From positions 1-64,000 of the forward strand of contig DVKR01000033.1 of assembly GCA_018715935.1 (NCBI GenBank): DNA of 64,000 nt. Direction: 5' to 3'. Made by a program: the position numbers and the translations under genes. A model generated the notes under the pieces. The model was not told where the DNA came from and did no database searches. It saw nothing but the letters and a program-made list of their open reading frames with translations. This DNA comes from Candidatus Aphodovivens excrementavium. Its GTDB lineage: Bacteria; Actinomycetota; Coriobacteriia; Coriobacteriales; Eggerthellaceae. Below, in pieces: positions 1-9,051 of this stretch. Numbering within the stretch: position 1 is the stretch's first letter; each line of letters starts with the position of its first letter.

Positions 1-10
1 AAGGCAAGGA

Positions 11-89
11 AACCGAGCGGATTGCGAGTGCGACCGGAACCGAGCGGATTGCGAGTGCGACCGGCCGAATAGATTGTGAGTGCAGCCAG
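11..89. repeat. 27-bp tandem repeat, about 3 copies
   Basis: Two identical 27-bp units (11-37 and 38-64) and a diverged third (65-89), each with the core GATTGCGAGTGCGACC or a variant. No gene is seen around them. This is one of many short tandem arrays in the intergenic DNA of this window. Confidence 0.85.
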
Positions 90-145
90 ACCCGAATGGA
101 TTGCCGCCGACTTCGATCCAGCAGAGGGCAACCGATCTAGGGGAG

Positions 146-204
146 ATCGCTCTAAATCGAAAGAAATTGACTTCACGTGGAAAAAACTTTCGTTTTAGAG
201 CGAT
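146..204. repeat. 18-bp inverted repeat (hairpin A)
   Basis: Arms 146-163 and 187-204 are complementary at 17 of 18 positions, with a 23-nt loop. The outer part of each arm is ATCGCTCTAAA or its complement, which recurs in the hairpin at 301-361. There is no T-tract placed as in a Rho-independent terminator. Confidence 0.85.
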
Positions 205-300
205 AGTAATTCGCTGGGATAATTACGAGTTCTCTCGCATAGCGCGTCATCTGCGGAAATAAGCATAGGTAAATCAACGACGAGCGGTAGGCTAAAGAAC

Positions 301-361
301 AATCGCTCTAAACCGCATCTTTTTTCCAAAGAGCAGAAAAAAGATGCGGTAAAGAGCGATT
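301..361. repeat. 26-bp inverted repeat (hairpin B)
   Basis: Arms 301-326 and 336-361 are complementary at 24 of 26 positions around a 9-nt loop. The outer arms again carry AATCGCTCTAAA-like sequence, so the element has four copies of one motif in alternating orientation (146, 204, 301, 361). It may be a REP/MITE-like element or a structured RNA. A terminator for uvrA is less likely because the T-run lies inside the stem. Confidence 0.85.
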
Positions 362-375
362 TTCAAGGAGTCGGC

Positions 376-420
376 AGCCGAAGGGAGGATCGCGTAGCCG
401 AAGGGAGGATCGCGTAGCCG
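376..420. repeat. 20-bp direct repeat at the uvrA 3' end
   Basis: The 20-bp unit starting AGCCGAAGGGAGGATCGCGT occurs at 376-395 and 396-415, with the first 5 bases again at 416-420, directly beyond the uvrA stop codon. Confidence 0.9.
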
Positions 421-422
421 CG

Positions 423-3311
423 CTACTCCCCCATGCCCAGCATGCGGCGGAGGAAACGCCCGGTGTAGCTGCCCTCAACCTGGACGACCTGCTCGGGGGT
501 TCCCTTTGCGACGATCGTGCCGCCGCGCTCTCCGCCTTCTGGGCCTAAGTCCACGATGTGGTCGGCGCTTTTGATGACGTCGAGGTTGTGTTCGATCACC
601 AGCACCGTATTGCCCGCATCCACCAGGCGCTGCAAAACCGCCAAAAGCTGGCGCACGTCCTCGAAGTGAAGTCCGGTGGTGGGCTCGTCGAGAATATAGA
701 AGGTCTTTCCCGTCTGGCGGCGTTGAAGCTCGCTTGCAAGCTTCACGCGCTGAGCCTCGCCGCCCGAAAGCGTGGTTGCGGGCTGACCGAGGCGAATGTA
801 GCCCAATCCCACATCGAACAGTGTTTGCAGCTTGCGCTTGATGCCTGGAATGTTCTCGAAGAACGCAAGCGCGTCTTCGACGGTCATGTCCAACACGTCG
901 GAGATGTTCTTGCCGCGATACGTCACCTGCAGCGTCTCGCGGTTGTAGCGCGCGCCGCCGCACACCTCGCAGGGAACGTAGACATCGGGCAGGAAGTGCA
1001 TCTCGATCTTGATCTGCCCGTCGCCCTTGCACGCCTCGCAGCGCCCGCCGTTGACATTGAAGCTGAAACGCCCCGGGCTGTAGCCGCGCGCCTTGGCCTC
1101 TTGCGTACTGGCGAACAGCGCGCGGATGTCGTCCCAAAGCCCGATGTAGGTTGCTGGGTTGCTGCGCGGCGTGCGCCCGATGGGGCTTTGGTCGATGTTG
1201 ATGACCTTGTCGACGTTCTCAAGCCCGGTGATCTTTCGATACGCGCCGGTGCGGCGATGCGCATGGTTGACGCGGTTGGCCAGCGCCGGAGCCAGCGTGT
1301 CGGTGACCAGCGAGCTTTTGCCCGACCCCGAAACGCCCGTTACAACCGTCAGCGTGCCGAAGGGAACTTCCAGCGTGACGTTTTTGAGATTGTTCTCCTT
1401 TGCCCCCGTGAGCTTCAAGCTGCCGCGCTTGGGATGCCGACGCGCTTGGGGAACCTCGATCTTTCGGCGCCCGCTCAGGTAATCTGCGGTAAGAGATCCT
1501 GGCGTGGCGGCCACTTCCTCGGGCGTGCCGATGGCAACCACCTCGCCGCCGTGCTCGCCCGCTCCCGGACCCATGTCAACCACGAAGTCGGCGCTGCGGA
1601 TGGTGTCTTCGTCATGCTCGACAACCACAACGGTGTTTCCCAAATCGCGCAAGTGCTCAAGCGTGGCAATGAGGCGTTCGTTATCGCGCTGATGCAGGCC
1701 GATCGAAGGCTCGTCCAGAATATAGAGAACGCCCATCAGACCCGCGCCGATTTGCGTGGCCAAGCGGATGCGCTGCGCCTCTCCGCCGGAGAGCGTTGCC
1801 GTAGCGCGCTCGAGCGTCAGGTAATCGAGGCCGACGTCCACCAAGAACTTTAGGCGAGCTTTGATCTCCTTGACGATTGGCCCGGCAATAGTATCCTGCT
1901 GGCCTTCAAACGAGAGCCCCTCGAAGAAATGAAGCGAATCCGCTGCGCTCATCTCGCATACGTCGTGGATGGACTTACCGCCCACCGTCACGGCAAGGAT
2001 CTCGGGCTTCAAGCGCCTGCCGTGGCACGTTTGGCACGGGACGATGGCAAAATAGCTCTGCAGGCGTTCGCGCTGCGTGTCGCTTTGCGCCTCCTGGTAG
2101 CGATGCATCACCGCCTCAAGCGCGCCCTCCCACTCGATGTACCAGTAGGTTTCCCTGCCGTCCACCGTCACGTAGTCGACGCGCACCTTCTCCTTGCCCA
2201 AACCGTTCAAGATGCCGTCACGCACCTTTTTGGGAAGGTCTTCCCACGGCGTGTCAGGCGAAGCGCCCAGGTGCTTGCAAACCGCGCGAATGACCTGGGG
2301 ATAGTAGTTTCCCGTCTTAAACGGGGCGAGGGCGCCGTCGGCCAGGGAGAGCGAAGGGTCTGGAACGACGAGGGTGGGGTCAACCTCTTCGCGGCTGCCG
2401 ATGCCCAGGCAATCGGGGCAGGCGCCGTAAGGCGCGTTGAAGGAGAAGTCGCGCGGCTGAAGCTCGTCCATCGAGTGGCCGTGCTCGGGACAGGCCAGCG
2501 CGAGAGAGAAGATGTGCTCGCCCTCCGCAAGCCCTCCGGTAGCGCCCGACGAGGTATGCCCGCCGTCACCCAGCGGCTTTCCGTCGTCGCCAAGGATCTG
2601 GACCAGAACGCGCCCCTCGGCCAGCTTGGTGGCAAGCTCAACCGCTTCCGCAATGCGGCTCTGCGCGCTCTCTTTCAGCTGAACGCGGTCCACCACCACG
2701 TCAATGAAGTGCTTGATCTTCTTGTTCAAGGTGCGCGGCTCTCCCTCAAGGCGCACCACTTCCCCGTCTATGCGCACGCGGCTGAAGCCCTCGTGCGCGA
2801 GATCGGCGAACAGTTTGGTGAACTCGCCTTTGCGTCCGGTTACCACCGGAGCCATAATGATGGCCTTCGCACCGGGCGCCAACGACAGGATCGCGTCGGT
2901 CACCTGGTCGGTCGTCTGCTTTTTGATGGGGCGTCCGCACTCAGGACAATGCGGCGTGCCCACGCGCGCGAACAGCAGGCGCAGGTAGTCGTAGATCTCG
3001 GTAGTGGTGCCCACGGTGGATCGCGGGTTTCTGCTGGTGGTCTTCTGGTCGATAGAGACCGCCGGGGAAAGGCCGTCGATGCTGTCGAGGTCGGGCTTTT
3101 GCATCTGCCCTAAAAACATGCGCGCGTAGCTTGAAAGGCTTTCCACGTAGCGACGCTGCCCTTCGGCATACATCGTGTCGAAGGCCAGGCTCGACTTTCC
3201 GCTGCCGGAAAGGCCGGTGATCACCACCAGCTTGTCGCGCGGAATGGCGAGGTCTATGTTTTTGAGATTGTGCTCCCTGGCACCTTTTATGACGATGGCG
3301 TCTTGACCCAT
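423..3311 (-). CDS. uvrA: UvrABC excinuclease subunit A
   Basis: Damage-recognition ATPase of nucleotide excision repair; works as a dimer that loads UvrB at lesions. About 962 residues, close to the usual 940-960. It has two ABC modules: an N-terminal Walker A ([12 protein letters not shown]), two LSGGEAQR signatures, a second Walker A ([11 protein letters not shown]), and Cys-rich zinc modules ([18 protein letters not shown]). The start was set at the ATG of [13 protein letters not shown] because conserved UvrA sequence begins there; 23 upstream in-frame codons look non-native. A Gly-rich insert ([16 protein letters not shown]) lies in the first half. No LexA-type box was recognised upstream. 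Confidence 0.97.
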   Translation of the reverse strand: MGQDAIVIKGAREHNLKNIDLAIPRDKLVVITGLSGSGKSSLAFDTMYAEGQRRYVESLSSYARMFLGQMQKPDLDSIDGLSPAVSIDQKTTSRNPRSTVGTTTEIYDYLRLLFARVGTPHCPECGRPIKKQTTDQVTDAILSLAPGAKAIIMAPVVTGRKGEFTKLFADLAHEGFSRVRIDGEVVRLEGEPRTLNKKIKHFIDVVVDRVQLKESAQSRIAEAVELATKLAEGRVLVQILGDDGKPLGDGGHTSSGATGGLAEGEHIFSLALACPEHGHSMDELQPRDFSFNAPYGACPDCLGIGSREEVDPTLVVPDPSLSLADGALAPFKTGNYYPQVIRAVCKHLGASPDTPWEDLPKKVRDGILNGLGKEKVRVDYVTVDGRETYWYIEWEGALEAVMHRYQEAQSDTQRERLQSYFAIVPCQTCHGRRLKPEILAVTVGGKSIHDVCEMSAADSLHFFEGLSFEGQQDTIAGPIVKEIKARLKFLVDVGLDYLTLERATATLSGGEAQRIRLATQIGAGLMGVLYILDEPSIGLHQRDNERLIATLEHLRDLGNTVVVVEHDEDTIRSADFVVDMGPGAGEHGGEVVAIGTPEEVAATPGSLTADYLSGRRKIEVPQARRHPKRGSLKLTGAKENNLKNVTLEVPFGTLTVVTGVSGSGKSSLVTDTLAPALANRVNHAHRRTGAYRKITGLENVDKVINIDQSPIGRTPRSNPATYIGLWDDIRALFASTQEAKARGYSPGRFSFNVNGGRCEACKGDGQIKIEMHFLPDVYVPCEVCGGARYNRETLQVTYRGKNISDVLDMTVEDALAFFENIPGIKRKLQTLFDVGLGYIRLGQPATTLSGGEAQRVKLASELQRRQTGKTFYILDEPTTGLHFEDVRQLLAVLQRLVDAGNTVLVIEHNLDVIKSADHIVDLGPEGGERGGTIVAKGTPEQVVQVEGSYTGRFLRRMLGMGE

Positions 3312-3650
3312 CGAACGCACCTGCACTTTCAATCGCTCAGCGCTCCATGCGGCGAAGCGCGTGCCTGCTCGACGCTCCATTCAGCGAAGCGCGTGCCTGC
3401 TCAGTCTTTCAAATATCCCGCTGCGCGCAGGAATGGTTTTGCACAACCTTGCATTCTAACGTTTTTGAACCGGTAAGGCTGGAATCTGCACCCACCGAAC
3501 AAACAAGACACGATGACGGAGCGCGCATTCGCTTCGCTGAGACGCGCGCTTCGGGGAGGGGTCGGATGCAGAAAGCCCTTCCGCTCACCCGCGCGGACGC
3601 AAAAGCCGGTGAACCCAGCCCGTCGCCCTGGCGCCGGTGGAGGTTACCGT
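3312..3650. other. repeat-containing interval between uvrA and xerC
   Basis: 339 bases without a supported gene. It contains a 32-bp direct repeat in the uvrA upstream region (3342-3402) and a second copy of the xerC 3' end (3581-3611). Short ORFs here lack start signals and family resemblance. A TAGAAT-like -10 for uvrA near 3450 is possible but has no good -35. Confidence 0.6.
3342..3402. repeat. 32-bp direct repeat upstream of uvrA
   Basis: Units begin GCTCCATGCGGCG at 3342 and GCTCCATTCAGCG at 3374 and share AGCGCGTGCCTGCTC. They lie within the first hundred bases upstream of the uvrA start. Confidence 0.85.
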
Positions 3651-3677
3651 TCACCCGCGCGGATGCGCAAGCCGGTG
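3581..3677. repeat. duplicated xerC 3' terminus
   Basis: Bases 3647-3677, which include the last codons and TGA stop of xerC, recur at 3581-3611 with 27 of 31 identities. In the gene direction both copies read ...CCGCGCGGGTGA. The downstream copy is outside any gene. Confidence 0.85.
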
Positions 3678-4676
3678 CACTTCCTTCAGCCGAGCGACGC
3701 TCACATGGGTGTAGACCTGCGTGGTAGACAGGCTTACATGTCCGAGCATTTCCTGCACGCTGCGCAAATCGGCGCCGCCGTTGAGCAGGTCGGTGGCGAA
3801 CGTGTGGCGCATGTCGTGCGGCGAGTACGTTGTGTCGACGCCCGCCTTGAGCAACGTTGCCTTGAACATCTTGCGCATGGCGTCGGTGGAATAGCGCGCC
3901 CCCCTGTTCGAAACGAAGAAGTAGGGCTCGCCCGCTTTCTCCACGAGCTTGGGGCGTCCGCAGGTCGCATAGGTCTTCAACGACCTCACGGCCATATCAT
4001 GGAGCGGTATGATGCGCTCTTTCGAGCCTTTGCCGTAGACCTTCACCTGGCACAGGTCGAAATCGACGTTGGCAAGCAGCAGCCCCGACGCCTCTGAGAT
4101 TCGAGCGCCGCACGCGTAGAGAAACTCAAGCAGCGCCTGGTCGCGCAGCTCTTCTGCCCACTGCTTCGAACCGACCTCCACAGACGCCTTCTCTGGCTGG
4201 GCGGAGGCGCCGTCGCCGCCGGTGCTGCGCGCATGCACTTTCAGGATGCGCGCCATGTCCGCTGCAGAAATGACGCGCGGGAGCTTCCTACCTTGGCGAG
4301 GCCCTTGTAGCACGCTAACCGGGTCGGAATCGACCTCCCCTTCCGCCATCAGCCAGCGAAAAAACGTGCGAAGCGCCGAAAGGCGTCGGTTGATGGTGGT
4401 GCGCGAATACCGCGCCTGATCGAGTTCGGCCAGATAACGGCGAAGCTGGCGATGTGTTGCGCAGAGGGGGTCTATGCGCAGACGCTGCGCCCATCTCAGA
4501 TAGTCGGACACGTCAACGTGGTACGCGCGCACGGTATGCTCGGAAAGCCCCCTGTTGCCGGCAAGGTAGTCGCAAAAGCGCACGAGCAGCTTGTCGGGAC
4601 GCCCGCCCGGCTCTTCCGCTGCGTGGGACTGCTGCGTGCCTGCGCCTGCGCGACGAGGGTCGCTAGGCATGGTCAT
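3651..4676 (-). CDS. xerC: XerC/XerD-type tyrosine recombinase
   Basis: Site-specific recombinase of the family that resolves chromosome dimers at dif. 341 residues, somewhat longer than the usual about 300. Catalytic residues are visible: Arg192 (GARISEA), Lys216 (GKGSKE), His287 and Arg290 (HDMRHTFAT), His313 (LGHVS) and the nucleophile Tyr322 (TTQVYTHV). An N-terminal SAM-like core-binding domain spans about 25-115. An extra stretch of about 20 residues (about 150-172, STGGDGASAQPEK) sits between the core-binding and catalytic domains. Start MTMPSD has GGAAAG upstream and overlaps the trmFO stop by 14 bases, implying translational coupling. The trmFO-xerC pairing is also seen in Firmicutes. 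No integron or phage context, so a housekeeping role is likely. Confidence 0.92.
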   Translation of the reverse strand: MTMPSDPRRAGAGTQQSHAAEEPGGRPDKLLVRFCDYLAGNRGLSEHTVRAYHVDVSDYLRWAQRLRIDPLCATHRQLRRYLAELDQARYSRTTINRRLSALRTFFRWLMAEGEVDSDPVSVLQGPRQGRKLPRVISAADMARILKVHARSTGGDGASAQPEKASVEVGSKQWAEELRDQALLEFLYACGARISEASGLLLANVDFDLCQVKVYGKGSKERIIPLHDMAVRSLKTYATCGRPKLVEKAGEPYFFVSNRGARYSTDAMRKMFKATLLKAGVDTTYSPHDMRHTFATDLLNGGADLRSVQEMLGHVSLSTTQVYTHVSVARLKEVHRLAHPRG

Positions 4677-6051
4677 GAGGCTTTCCGCCATCTTCCAACG
4701 CAAGACCGGCGCGTGCGAGCGCCGAAAGGTACGACTCGAGCGCCGCAGCCCCTCGCCGAGCATAAGCGGCATAGCGGTCGCGCTTGTTGCGAACCTTCTG
4801 CTCGAGCGGAGCCATGATGCCGAAGTTCACGTGCGAAGGCTGATAGCCAACCGTGGCGGGGCTGGTGGCATAGGCCAGCAAGGCGCCGAACGCCGTCTCG
4901 CGCGGAAGCAGGGGCGCTTCGACGCCCTGAAGCTTCGCCGCAACCGACACCGCGACGTGCAGTCCCGAGCGAATTGCCTCGCAATATCCTTCCGTGCCCG
5001 CCAGCTGCCCGGCAACGTAGACGGGAGCCGGCAAAGAGCCGGCTTTCAACTGCAGAGAAGCATCGAGAAGACGCGGCGCGTCAATGAACGTGTTGCGGTG
5101 CATAACGCCGTAGCGCGCGAATTCGGCTTCCTCCAAACCGGGAATCATGCGGAACACGCGGCGTTGCTCGGGAAAGGTGAGGTTGGTTTGAAAGCCGACG
5201 AGGTTGTAGCTTTGCCCTTCGGCGTCCTCGGCGCGAAGCTGCAGCGCGGCCCACGGACGGCGGCCCGTGCGCGGATCGGTCAGGCCGACGGGCTTCAACG
5301 TGCCGAAACGCGGGGCGTCGTGGCCTTTTCGAGCAATCTCCTCGATGGGCTGGCACGCCTGAAAAAGCTCTTTGGTCTCGAAATCGCGCATGATGACGCG
5401 CTCGGCGCCCACCAGCTCGTCGATGAAGGAGTCGTACTCCTCGCGCGTGAACGGCGCGTTGAGATAGTCGCCGGGCTGATCCTGCGAATCCTCGTAGCGG
5501 CTTTGACGGAACAGCTTGGTCATGTCGAGCGAGTCGGCCATAACGATGGGGGCGGCGGCGTCGTAGAACGCAAGGTAGTCGCCGCCCACGAACCGCGAAA
5601 GGTCGCTGGCAAGCGCATCGGAAGTCAGAGGCCCTGTCGCAAGCACCACGGCTTGAGCATCCCGCATCTCGACGGCAAGGGAAACCGCCTCGCGGCGCTC
5701 CAGCGTGATGAGCGGATGCCCCTCTACCGCCCGGGTGACCTCGTCGGAAAACGCCACGCGATCGACGGCGAGCGCGCCGCCGGCGGGCACCGCGCAGCGA
5801 ACGGCGGCGGCGTAGAGGCGCGACCCGAGCGCTTCAAGCTCGTGCTTGAGCATGCCCGCGGCGCTGTCGGGCTTGGTGCTTTTGAGGGAGTTCGAGCACA
5901 CCAGCTCGGCGAGCCCGTCGGTTTTGTGCACGGGCGTGGGACGCACGGGGCGCATTTCAACCAGCCGAACCGCAATGCCCCGGTCGGCGAGCTGAAGCGC
6001 CGCCTCGCTGCCCGCCAGGCCCGCTCCTATGATTGTTACGAAACTAGACAT
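4663..6051 (-). CDS. trmFO: tRNA (uracil-5-)-methyltransferase, folate/FAD-dependent (TrmFO)
   Basis: Forms 5-methyluridine at tRNA position 54 using methylene-tetrahydrofolate and FADH2 rather than SAM. 462 residues. The N-terminal FAD-binding Rossmann motif GAGLAGSEAA and the family signature TPVHKTDGLAELVCSNSLKS are present, as is the C-terminal G-x-x-P-SHVNFG segment (GYQPSHVNFG). Start MSSFVTIIGAG is the only Met before the dinucleotide fold. It shares an overlapping junction with xerC downstream, so the two are probably one transcript. Confidence 0.96.
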   Translation of the reverse strand: MSSFVTIIGAGLAGSEAALQLADRGIAVRLVEMRPVRPTPVHKTDGLAELVCSNSLKSTKPDSAAGMLKHELEALGSRLYAAAVRCAVPAGGALAVDRVAFSDEVTRAVEGHPLITLERREAVSLAVEMRDAQAVVLATGPLTSDALASDLSRFVGGDYLAFYDAAAPIVMADSLDMTKLFRQSRYEDSQDQPGDYLNAPFTREEYDSFIDELVGAERVIMRDFETKELFQACQPIEEIARKGHDAPRFGTLKPVGLTDPRTGRRPWAALQLRAEDAEGQSYNLVGFQTNLTFPEQRRVFRMIPGLEEAEFARYGVMHRNTFIDAPRLLDASLQLKAGSLPAPVYVAGQLAGTEGYCEAIRSGLHVAVSVAAKLQGVEAPLLPRETAFGALLAYATSPATVGYQPSHVNFGIMAPLEQKVRNKRDRYAAYARRGAAALESYLSALARAGLALEDGGKPHDHA

Positions 6052-6138
6052 GCCAGCAAGGATACCTCACCGCATGCGCCCGCGCATGCGCAAGCTCGCG
6101 CATCCACACGAAACCACCGCGCCTTCGCGCGGCTTGCA

Positions 6139-8088
6139 CTAACCTTCAATCATCTGTTGAACGTAAACGTCGTTCCTCAAATCGCGCGCATGGGCATTCG
6201 ACAGCTCGCCGGCGCGTCGCATTCCCTTTATGCACTCGAGCTCGCGAGAGAGCGCCTGGTCCTGAATATCGATGACGGCCTCGCGCACCCTGTCGAGCGC
6301 GAGCATGTGTGCGCCAATTCCCTCGGCGTCTTCGTTCTCGTCGCGCTCAATCTCGCGCAGGGCTTCGGCAAGGGCGTCAGAGGTGTCGAACAGCTCCTCC
6401 ACGCGCGCAGCAAGGGCGAGCCCGCGCGCGCCGACCTCCGGGCTCGCGTGAGGAGCAAGCTCCGCGATGCGATCGGCATAGCGCTTCATCACGATGGCAG
6501 TGGCGGGCTCGTCCACCTCCTCGGGAAGGTAGCTCAAAACGCCGCGCTCGGCAGCAGCCTCCCCTGCAGTCGAAGAGGGCCCGGACGAAACGCCGACAGA
6601 AGCCCCCTCGAGCCGTTCGCGCTCGGCCGCCTGCGCCTTCGCCACCCGTTCGCGCGCTTCGTCCAGATAGCGCTCCAGCTCGTCTAGCGACACCGGTCCC
6701 GATGACGCGGGCGCGCCCGCCTCGCGCACCGCCCCGGTTGCGGCGCTATCGTGCTGGATGAACGCGATCACCCGCTCGAGCAGGACGATCTCTGCATCCA
6801 CATAGGGGCGCGAACGCTTCTCGTGCGCCTTGCGCGGCGCCAGCAGCCTGAGCGCGAAGTTCGCCAAAAGCAGCGTGCACAGGATGACCCCCGATGCAAG
6901 CGACAACAGCTCGGCACGATACGGAAACGCCGCGCCTCCTTCAACGGCAAGCGGGATGGTGAGAATGAGCGCCAGCGTCACGCCGCCCTTCGAGCCGGCA
7001 AACGTCATGGCAAGCGCGCTTTTGATTGCCGGGCGCGTGAAGCACAGGCGCACGCGCCCGCCGCGGCAGCGCATATCGACCACATCCATGCCCAAGATCC
7101 AAACGAACCTGACCGCCTCAAGAACAAGCGTCAGGGCAAGAACGACGCCGACGAACCCGGCGGCGTCGAACAGTCCGCCGTCGAGGGCGGACGTCAGAAC
7201 GCGCGGAAGCTGCATGCCCAGCACGACGAAGATGATGCCGTTAAGGACGAACTCGAGCGTCTTCCACACGCTCGCCGATTGCAGGCGCTGGCGCGCAGTG
7301 GACGCCGTCCGCTTCTGGGGGAGCAGCGACAGCATCATGCCCGCCATCACCACGGCGATGACGCCGCCGAGATGCAGCTGCTCGCACGCCAGGTAGATGA
7401 CGAAGGGCACCAAAAGCTCCAGCACGACGTGAACCGTGGGGTTCTCGAGCCCGAACTTGCGCACGCCCAGCAGCAGCAGCCAGAACAGAAAGCCCAGCAC
7501 AAGCCCGGCCACCATGCCTCCGAACAAGTCGAGCGCAAACTCCTCTCCGGCATGGGCGAGAGAGAACGACCCCGACACCGCAACACCGATCGCGCAGGTG
7601 AACCCCACCGTGCCGGTGACGTCGTTGAGCAGCGCCTCGCCCGTGAGCAGCGCCTCGTGCCGTTTCCCGAAACGAAAGTCCTTAGAAAGAGACGTGATGG
7701 CGGTGGCGTCGGAAGACCCCATGGCCGCGCCGACGGCAAGGCAGGCGGCAAGGGGAATTGCCGGAAGCAGCGCATGGAGCGAGAACCCAACCGACACCAT
7801 GACCAGCAGCACCAGCCCGGTGACAAGAGATGCGATGCCCCAGCGGTTCCGCCACAGCTCCGAAGAATTGGCGTGCCTGGATTCGTTGAAGTGAAGCGGC
7901 GCAATGAACAGGACGAACAGCAGCTCGAAGTCTATTCCTTCGGTAAGCGACGTGGGGATGGCGAACGCAACCGCCGCGCCGATCGCAATCTGCACAAGCG
8001 GCAGCGAAACCCCGCGCACGATTTGGTCGAGAAGACTAGAGGCGACGATCGCAACCAACAGGAACAAGACGAGTTCAAGCAGCTCCAT
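6139..8088 (-). CDS. Na+/H+ antiporter, CPA1/NhaP type
   Basis: Membrane exchanger of Na+ (or K+) for protons. 649 residues: about 12 hydrophobic segments in the first about 410, then a long charged cytosolic tail. Family motifs include the ASSDATAITSL segment and EALLNDVTG, which carries the acidic transport site. The tail (about 470-649) is rich in Glu/Arg with predicted helices and a low-complexity stretch (GVSSGPSSTAGEAAAERG). The ATG of MELLELVLF was chosen over an upstream in-frame start because AAGGAG sits 7 bases before it. Transcribed alone or upstream of trmFO (87-bp gap). Confidence 0.9.
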   Translation of the reverse strand: MELLELVLFLLVAIVASSLLDQIVRGVSLPLVQIAIGAAVAFAIPTSLTEGIDFELLFVLFIAPLHFNESRHANSSELWRNRWGIASLVTGLVLLVMVSVGFSLHALLPAIPLAACLAVGAAMGSSDATAITSLSKDFRFGKRHEALLTGEALLNDVTGTVGFTCAIGVAVSGSFSLAHAGEEFALDLFGGMVAGLVLGFLFWLLLLGVRKFGLENPTVHVVLELLVPFVIYLACEQLHLGGVIAVVMAGMMLSLLPQKRTASTARQRLQSASVWKTLEFVLNGIIFVVLGMQLPRVLTSALDGGLFDAAGFVGVVLALTLVLEAVRFVWILGMDVVDMRCRGGRVRLCFTRPAIKSALAMTFAGSKGGVTLALILTIPLAVEGGAAFPYRAELLSLASGVILCTLLLANFALRLLAPRKAHEKRSRPYVDAEIVLLERVIAFIQHDSAATGAVREAGAPASSGPVSLDELERYLDEARERVAKAQAAERERLEGASVGVSSGPSSTAGEAAAERGVLSYLPEEVDEPATAIVMKRYADRIAELAPHASPEVGARGLALAARVEELFDTSDALAEALREIERDENEDAEGIGAHMLALDRVREAVIDIQDQALSRELECIKGMRRAGELSNAHARDLRNDVYVQQMIEG

Positions 8089-8284
8089 GATGCTCCTTAG
8101 CGAGTGTTGACAGGATGCAAGCACCCTACCACAGTTCGCCACTGAAGCAGCGGGAAACTGCCCGAGCGACGCAAAGAGCCGCTCGTTCAGGCAAGCCGTC
8201 GCGGCACGAGTCGTTACGATGCGGGTCGTTACGCCGCCCGCCTACCCCCTACTCGCCCCCGGATCCGGACAAGCGCCGAGAGGC

Positions 8285-8344
8285 GCATTTCCCGGCTAGG
8301 GCGTTAGGCGTATTTCCCAGTTAGAACGTTAGGCGCATCCCGCC
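8285..8344. repeat. 25-bp direct repeat, 2.4 copies, downstream of trmL
   Basis: Units start GCATTTCCC (8285), GTATTTCCC (8310) and GCATCCCGC (8335) and share GTTAGGC. They fill the space between the trmL stop and the antiporter promoter region. A smaller 15-bp duplication (GTCGTTACG) lies at 8208-8235. Confidence 0.8.
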
Positions 8345-8367
8345 CGTGCGGCGCAGCGATAGGCCCA

Positions 8368-8829
8368 TCAGCACAGGCCTGAGAATCCCTGTTGCCGCAT
8401 AGCCTCATACACCGCAATGGCAACCGTGTTCGACACGTTCAGGCTGTCGAGCCCTGCACGCATGGGAACGCGCACGCAGCTGCGCTCATATGCAGAGAGG
8501 ATTGCGGGGTCGATTCCCCTGCTCTCGCGACCGAACAGCAAATAACTGTCGGCTCCGTAAGCCACGTCGGTGTAAAGCCTGCTCGCCTGGCCGGTGAACA
8601 GATGCAGTTCGTCGGCGCCATGCTCCTGCAGAAACTCCTCCACACACGCCCAGCGGACGATGTCCACCTTGTCCCAGTAGTCGCACCCCGCGCGCTTGAG
8701 GTTGCGCGCCGTCGCATGAAAGCCCATGGGCTCAATGAGGTGAAGCCGCGCGCCGACGCACGCGCAGGTGCGCGCGACGTTGCCGGCGTTTTGAGGGATC
8801 TCCGGTTCAACAAGAACGATGTTGAGCAT
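8368..8829 (-). CDS. trmL: tRNA (cytidine(34)-2'-O)-methyltransferase TrmL
   Basis: SPOUT-class methyltransferase that 2'-O-methylates the wobble base of tRNA-Leu. 153 residues, the usual compact length. Motifs: PEIPQNAGNVAR at the N-terminus, LLFGRESRGI (SAM knot) and the C-terminal LNVSNTVAIAVYEA. The ATG start of MLNIVLVEPEIP fits the family. It is preceded on the same strand by the ABC-F gene with an intergenic stretch of about 210 bp. Confidence 0.95.
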   Translation of the reverse strand: MLNIVLVEPEIPQNAGNVARTCACVGARLHLIEPMGFHATARNLKRAGCDYWDKVDIVRWACVEEFLQEHGADELHLFTGQASRLYTDVAYGADSYLLFGRESRGIDPAILSAYERSCVRVPMRAGLDSLNVSNTVAIAVYEAMRQQGFSGLC

Positions 8830-8963
8830 GAAAACTCGCTTTCATATAACTCGACAGGCTGCGGCGCACGCACCGCAATGCCTAAGCTTTACGGTTTTAT
8901 TGGCAGGAAAGGCCTCCTCCAGCGCCCCGACGAAGAAGCAGCGGCAACGGCAGCGGCGCGCCG

Positions 8964-9051
8964 GCTCGCCCGTCTTCAGGTCGGCGAGCCTACAGAGCTG
9001 CCCGACGAGCACGCTCGCCCGTCCTCGGGTCGGCGGACCTACAGAGCGGCC
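8964..9051. repeat. duplicated 3' terminus of the ABC-F gene
   Basis: Bases 9013-9051, containing the last codons and TAG stop of the ABC-F gene, recur at 8964-9002 with 34 of 39 identities and a period of 49 bp. In the gene direction both copies read GCTCTGTAGG. The downstream copy lies between the gene and trmL. Confidence 0.85.

Larger units (their letters stand above)
90..422. other. non-coding, hairpin-rich interval beside uvrA
   Basis: No convincing gene is present. A 60-codon ORF (80-262, plus) has no ribosome binding site and runs through a long inverted repeat, so it is not called. The stretch is more AT-rich than the genes around it. It holds two strong inverted repeats (146-204, 301-361), a smaller one with arms GTAATT/AATTAC near 206-228, and a 20-bp direct repeat next to the uvrA stop. 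Confidence 0.7.

Noticed and set aside
80-262. 60-codon ORF on the plus strand
   Set aside because: No ribosome binding site, and it crosses the inverted repeat at 146-204; the reading frame is explained by the hairpin arms.
3651-4676. Mobile-element integrase
   Set aside because: Tyrosine recombinase with all catalytic residues but coupled to trmFO, with no attachment site or phage genes nearby; a Xer role is more likely.
4591-8100. Long plus-strand ORFs (4591-6687 and 6751-8100)
   Set aside because: Antisense to trmFO and the antiporter, which have clear family motifs; long antisense frames are expected in G+C-rich coding DNA.
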